Below are positions 61,430-64,000 of a stretch of 64,000 bases of DNA, piece by piece (positions within the stretch are counted from its first letter, which is position 1; every line of letters begins with the position of its first letter). The stretch comes from Annona cherimola. Lineage: Eukaryota; Streptophyta; Magnoliopsida; Magnoliales; Annonaceae. Location of the stretch: contig CM059972.1 of NCBI GenBank assembly GCA_030490835.1, positions 46,293,452 through 46,357,451 on the forward strand. Reading direction: 5' to 3'. The notes beneath the pieces were generated by a model, which saw only the letters and a program-made list of their open reading frames with translations, made no database searches and was not told the origin of the DNA. The position numbers and the translations under genes are program-made.

Positions 61430-63300
61430 AATCTATTGGAATGCATTAAAGTTTTCTCGTTCTACTTACAGTCAAATCAAGTCAATTAGATTGAGTTGTA
61501 CTCACTTGTAGCTAATAAAGGTTCATTCTATCAAACTCAATTCGTTTGATTCGATTTCAATGCTTTCAACGTCATTCCTTTTCGTTCGAATGTAAATGAA
61601 ATAAAGGGATTGTTGTTAATTGTTGTTGATTGAAGTTCCTTTCCTCCGATTCAGTTGTTTTGAATCTATTGGAATGCGTTAATGTTTACTCGTTCTCCTT
61701 AGAGTAGAATCAAGTCAATTAGATTGAGTTGTACTTAATTCTAGCTAATCAAAGTTCATTCTATCAAACTCAATTCATTTGATTCGATTTGAATACCTTT
61801 AAGGTCTTCCCTTGTCGTTCGAATGTAAATGAAATGAAGGGATTGATGTTGATTGTTGTTGATTGAAGTTCCTTTCGTCCGAATTAGTTGTTTTGAATCT
61901 ATTGCAATGCATTAAAGTTTACTCGTTCTACTTACAGTCAAATCAAGTCAATTAGATTGAGTTGTACTCACTTGTAGCTAATAAAGGTTCATTCTATCAA
62001 ACTCAATTCGTTTGATTCGATTTCAATGCTTTCAACGTCATTCCTTTTCGTTCGAATGTAAATGAAATAAAGGGATTGTTGTTCATTGTTGTTGATTGAA
62101 GTTCCTTTCCTCCGATTCAGTTGTTTTGAATCTATTGGAATGCGTTAATGTTTACTCGTTCTCCTTAGAGTAGAATCAAGTCAATTAGATTGAGTTGTAC
62201 TTAATTCTAGCTAATCAAAGTTCATTCTCTCAAACTCAATTCATTTGATTCGATTTGACTACCTTTAAGGTCTTCCCTTGTCGTTCGAATGTAAATGAAA
62301 TGAAGGGATTGATGTTGATTGTTGTTGATTGAAGTTCCTTTCGTCCGAATTAGTTGTTTTGAATCTATTGGAATGCATTAAAGTTTACTCGTTCTACTTA
62401 CAGTCAAATCACGTCAATTAGATTGAGTTGTACTCAATTGTAGCTAATCGAAGTTCATTCTATCAAACTCAATTCATTTGATTCGATTTCAATGCCTTTA
62501 TGGTCATTCCTTGTCGTTCGAATGTAAATGAAATGAAGGGATTGATGTTGATTGTTGTTGATTGAAGTTCCTTTCCTCCGATTCAGTTGTTTTGAATCTA
62601 TTGGAATGCGTTAAAATTTACTCGTTCTCCTTAGAGTAGAATCAAGTCAATTAGATTTAGTTGTCCTTAATTCTAGCTAATCAAAGTTCATTTTATCAAA
62701 CTCAATTCATTTGATTCGATTTGAATACCTTTAAGGTCTTCCCTTGTCGTTCGAATGTAAATGAAATGAAGGGATTGATGTTGATTGTTGTTGATTGAAG
62801 TTCCTTTCGTCCGAATTAGTTGTTTTGAATCTATTGCAATGCATTAAAGTTTACTCGTTCTAGTTACAGTCAAATCAAGTCAATTAGATTGAGTTGTACT
62901 CAATTCTAGCTAATCCAAGTTCATTCTATCCAACTCAATTCATTTGATTCGATTTCAATGCCTTTAAGGTCATTCCTTGTCGTTCGAACGTAAATGAAAT
63001 CAAGGGATTGTTGTTAATTGTTGTTGATTGAAGTTCCTTTCCTCCGATTCAGTTGTTTTGAATCTATTGGAATGCGTTAAAATTTACTCGTTCTCCTTAG
63101 AGTAGAATCAAGTCAATTAGATTGAGTTGTACTTAATTCTAGCTAATCAAAGTTCATTCTCTCAAACTCAATTCATTTGATTCGATTTGACTACCTTTAA
63201 GGTCTTCCCTTGTCGTTCGAATGTAAATGAAATGAAGGGATTGATGTTGATTGTTGTTGATTGAAGTTCCTTTCGTCCGAATTAGTTGTTTTGAATCTAT
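61430..63300 (+). repeat. Downstream partner of the 10252-bp-spaced duplication
   Basis: Counterpart of 51180-53050. At its right limit the next type 2 monomer is subtype (d) (GTTTTCTCG near 63315), where the upstream partner has subtype (b), so the match ends at a monomer-class change. The left part also matches about 59100-60250 at a 2330-bp offset, showing a second, nested duplication. Confidence 0.72.
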
Positions 63301-64000
63301 TGGAATGCATTAAAGTTTTCTCGTTCTACTTACAGTCAAATCAAGTCAATTAGATTGAGTTGTACTCACTTGTAGCTAATCAAAGTTCATTCTATCAAAC
63401 TCAATTCGTTTGATTCGATTTCAATGCTTTCAACGTCATTCCTTTTCGTTCGAATGTAAATGAAATAAAGGGATTGTTGTTAATTGTTGTTGATTGAAGT
63501 TCCTTTCCTCCGATTCAGTTGTTTTGAATCTATTGGAATGCGTTAATGTTTACTCGTTCTCCTTAGAGTAGAATCAAGTCAATTAGATTGAGTTGTACTT
63601 AATTCTAGCTAATCAAAGTTCATTCTATCAAACTCAATTCATTTGATTCGATTTGAATACCTTTAAGGTCTTCCCTTGTCGTTCGAATGTAAATGAAATG
63701 AAGGGATTGATGTTGATTGTTGTTGATTGAAGTTCCTTTCGTCCGAATTAGTTGTTTTGAATCTATTGCAATGCATTAAAGTTTACTCGTTCTAGTTACA
63801 GTCAAATCAAGTCAATTAGATTGAGTTGTACTCAATTCTAGCTAATCAAAGTTCATTCTATCCAACTCAATTCATTTGATTCGATTTCAATGCCTTTAAG
63901 GTCATTCCTTGTCGTTCGAACGTAAATGAAATCAAGGGATTGTTGTTAATTGTTGTTGATTGAAGTTCCTTTCCTCCGATTCAGTTGTTTTGAATCTATT

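Larger units (their letters stand above)
1..64000 (+). repeat. Satellite DNA array, 233-bp monomer, about 271 copies head to tail
   Basis: The whole window is built from one AT-rich unit. The landmark GAAGTTCCTTTC recurs at 583, (819), 1052, 1285, 1518, 1752, 1985 and onward every 233 bases, up to 63962, always on the same strand. No unique sequence, inverted segment, mobile element or gene separates the copies. The first monomer lacks its first four bases and the last (63962-64000) is cut by the window edge, so the array continues on both sides. Tandem, single-orientation, non-coding arrays of this size are typical of eukaryotic centromeric or other constitutive heterochromatin; that location is inference. 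I do not recognise the family. Confidence 0.98.
39263..64000 (+). repeat. HOR territory 3: alternating 466-bp dimers, mainly a 1398-bp HOR
   Basis: Type 1 and type 2 monomers alternate without exception from 39030 to the window end. The type 1 variant GACTACC starts at 40355, 41753, 43151, 43617, 45481, 46879, 48277, 50141, 52005, 52937, 53869, 54335, 55733, 57131, 58529, 59927, 60859, 62257 and 63189. In monomers the gaps are 6,6,2,8,6,6,8,8,4,4,2,6,6,6,6,4,6,4: always even, most often 6 (1398 bp). The only length change is an extra A near 39398. Confidence 0.92.

Noticed and set aside
1..64000. CRISPR array.
   Set aside because: Regularly spaced repeats are present, but there are no unique spacers between conserved direct repeats: the whole 233-bp period is repeat. 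No cas-like coding sequence is present.
1..64000. Transposon, retroelement or endogenous virus remnants.
   Set aside because: No coding frame, terminal repeat, target-site duplication or poly-A tail interrupts the monomers. Every stretch I read aligns to the A or B half.
1..64000. CENP-B box (TTCG-N4-A-N2-CGGG pattern).
   Set aside because: TTCG is common, but no TTCG is followed at the right spacing by CGGG. The only CGGG (at 3541, 7855, 9374, 12738 and 17052) comes from a monomer variant without TTCG at the required distance.
1..64000. Telomeric or simple-sequence repeat block.
   Set aside because: No TTAGGG, TTAGG, TTTAGGG or similar run exists. The TTG triplets at the end of B halves are too short and irregular for a microsatellite.
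1..64000. tRNA, rRNA or snRNA genes.
   Set aside because: No cloverleaf, box A/box B pair or conserved rRNA segment was seen in the monomer. A tRNA-derived origin of the monomer is not supported by anything I can point to.

Overview
The window is one uninterrupted block of tandem satellite DNA. I find no gene, RNA gene, transposon, CRISPR array or unique sequence in it. The repeat is a 233-bp monomer, always in the same orientation: about 271 full copies plus seven extra half-copies. A representative monomer (46720-46952) is 34% G+C. The array points to a eukaryotic constitutive-heterochromatin block (centromeric, pericentromeric or subtelomeric). I do not recognise the satellite family and cannot name the species. 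CpG is not depleted (6 observed, about 6.7 expected in that monomer), which fits a lineage with little germline CpG methylation, such as many insects, but does not prove it.

The repeat is nested. (1) Each 233-bp monomer is a diverged duplication of an older unit of about 117 bp, giving half A (119 bp) and half B (114 bp). (2) Monomers fall into two classes, type 1 (A half with CCTTAGAGTAG) and type 2 (A half with TTACAGTCAAATC), which strictly alternate in the right part as a 466-bp dimer. (3) Dimers and monomers build higher-order repeats (HORs) of 4317 bp, 2330 bp and 1398 bp in three successive territories. (4) Longer blocks recur 5126 bp and 10252 bp apart, and one older block recurs 22248 bp apart.

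Layout. 1-17246: a 4317-bp HOR (18 monomers plus one extra A half) present in a first copy short by 11 monomers, a full copy, a copy enlarged by an internal 1516-bp duplication, a copy short by 4 monomers and 22 bp, and a final copy that departs at 17247. 17247-24295: a mosaic of older, less homogenised monomers, including a fragment of the 4317-bp HOR (about 19353-20640) and one rearranged 224-bp unit. 24296-38738: 6.2 head-to-tail copies of a 2330-bp, 10-monomer HOR that differ by only a handful of bases. 38739-39262: a short junction. 39263-64000: the strictly alternating territory, dominated by a 1398-bp (6-monomer) HOR with 2-, 4- and 8-monomer size variants.

The most striking property is register. 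From 20856 to 63962 there are 185 consecutive monomers with a net length change of one base, although substitutions are frequent. Large gains and losses are nearly all whole monomers, as expected from unequal crossing-over or conversion between aligned repeats, and several exchange points can be located. Type 2 monomers carry a 7-bp dyad with a 3-bp spacer (ATTGAGT-N3-ACTCAAT) that is eroded in type 1, so the two classes differ in a possible structural or protein-binding element. No system of protein-coding genes is present. What may be new is the satellite family and its record of recent HOR turnover. All comparisons were made by eye, without alignment software.
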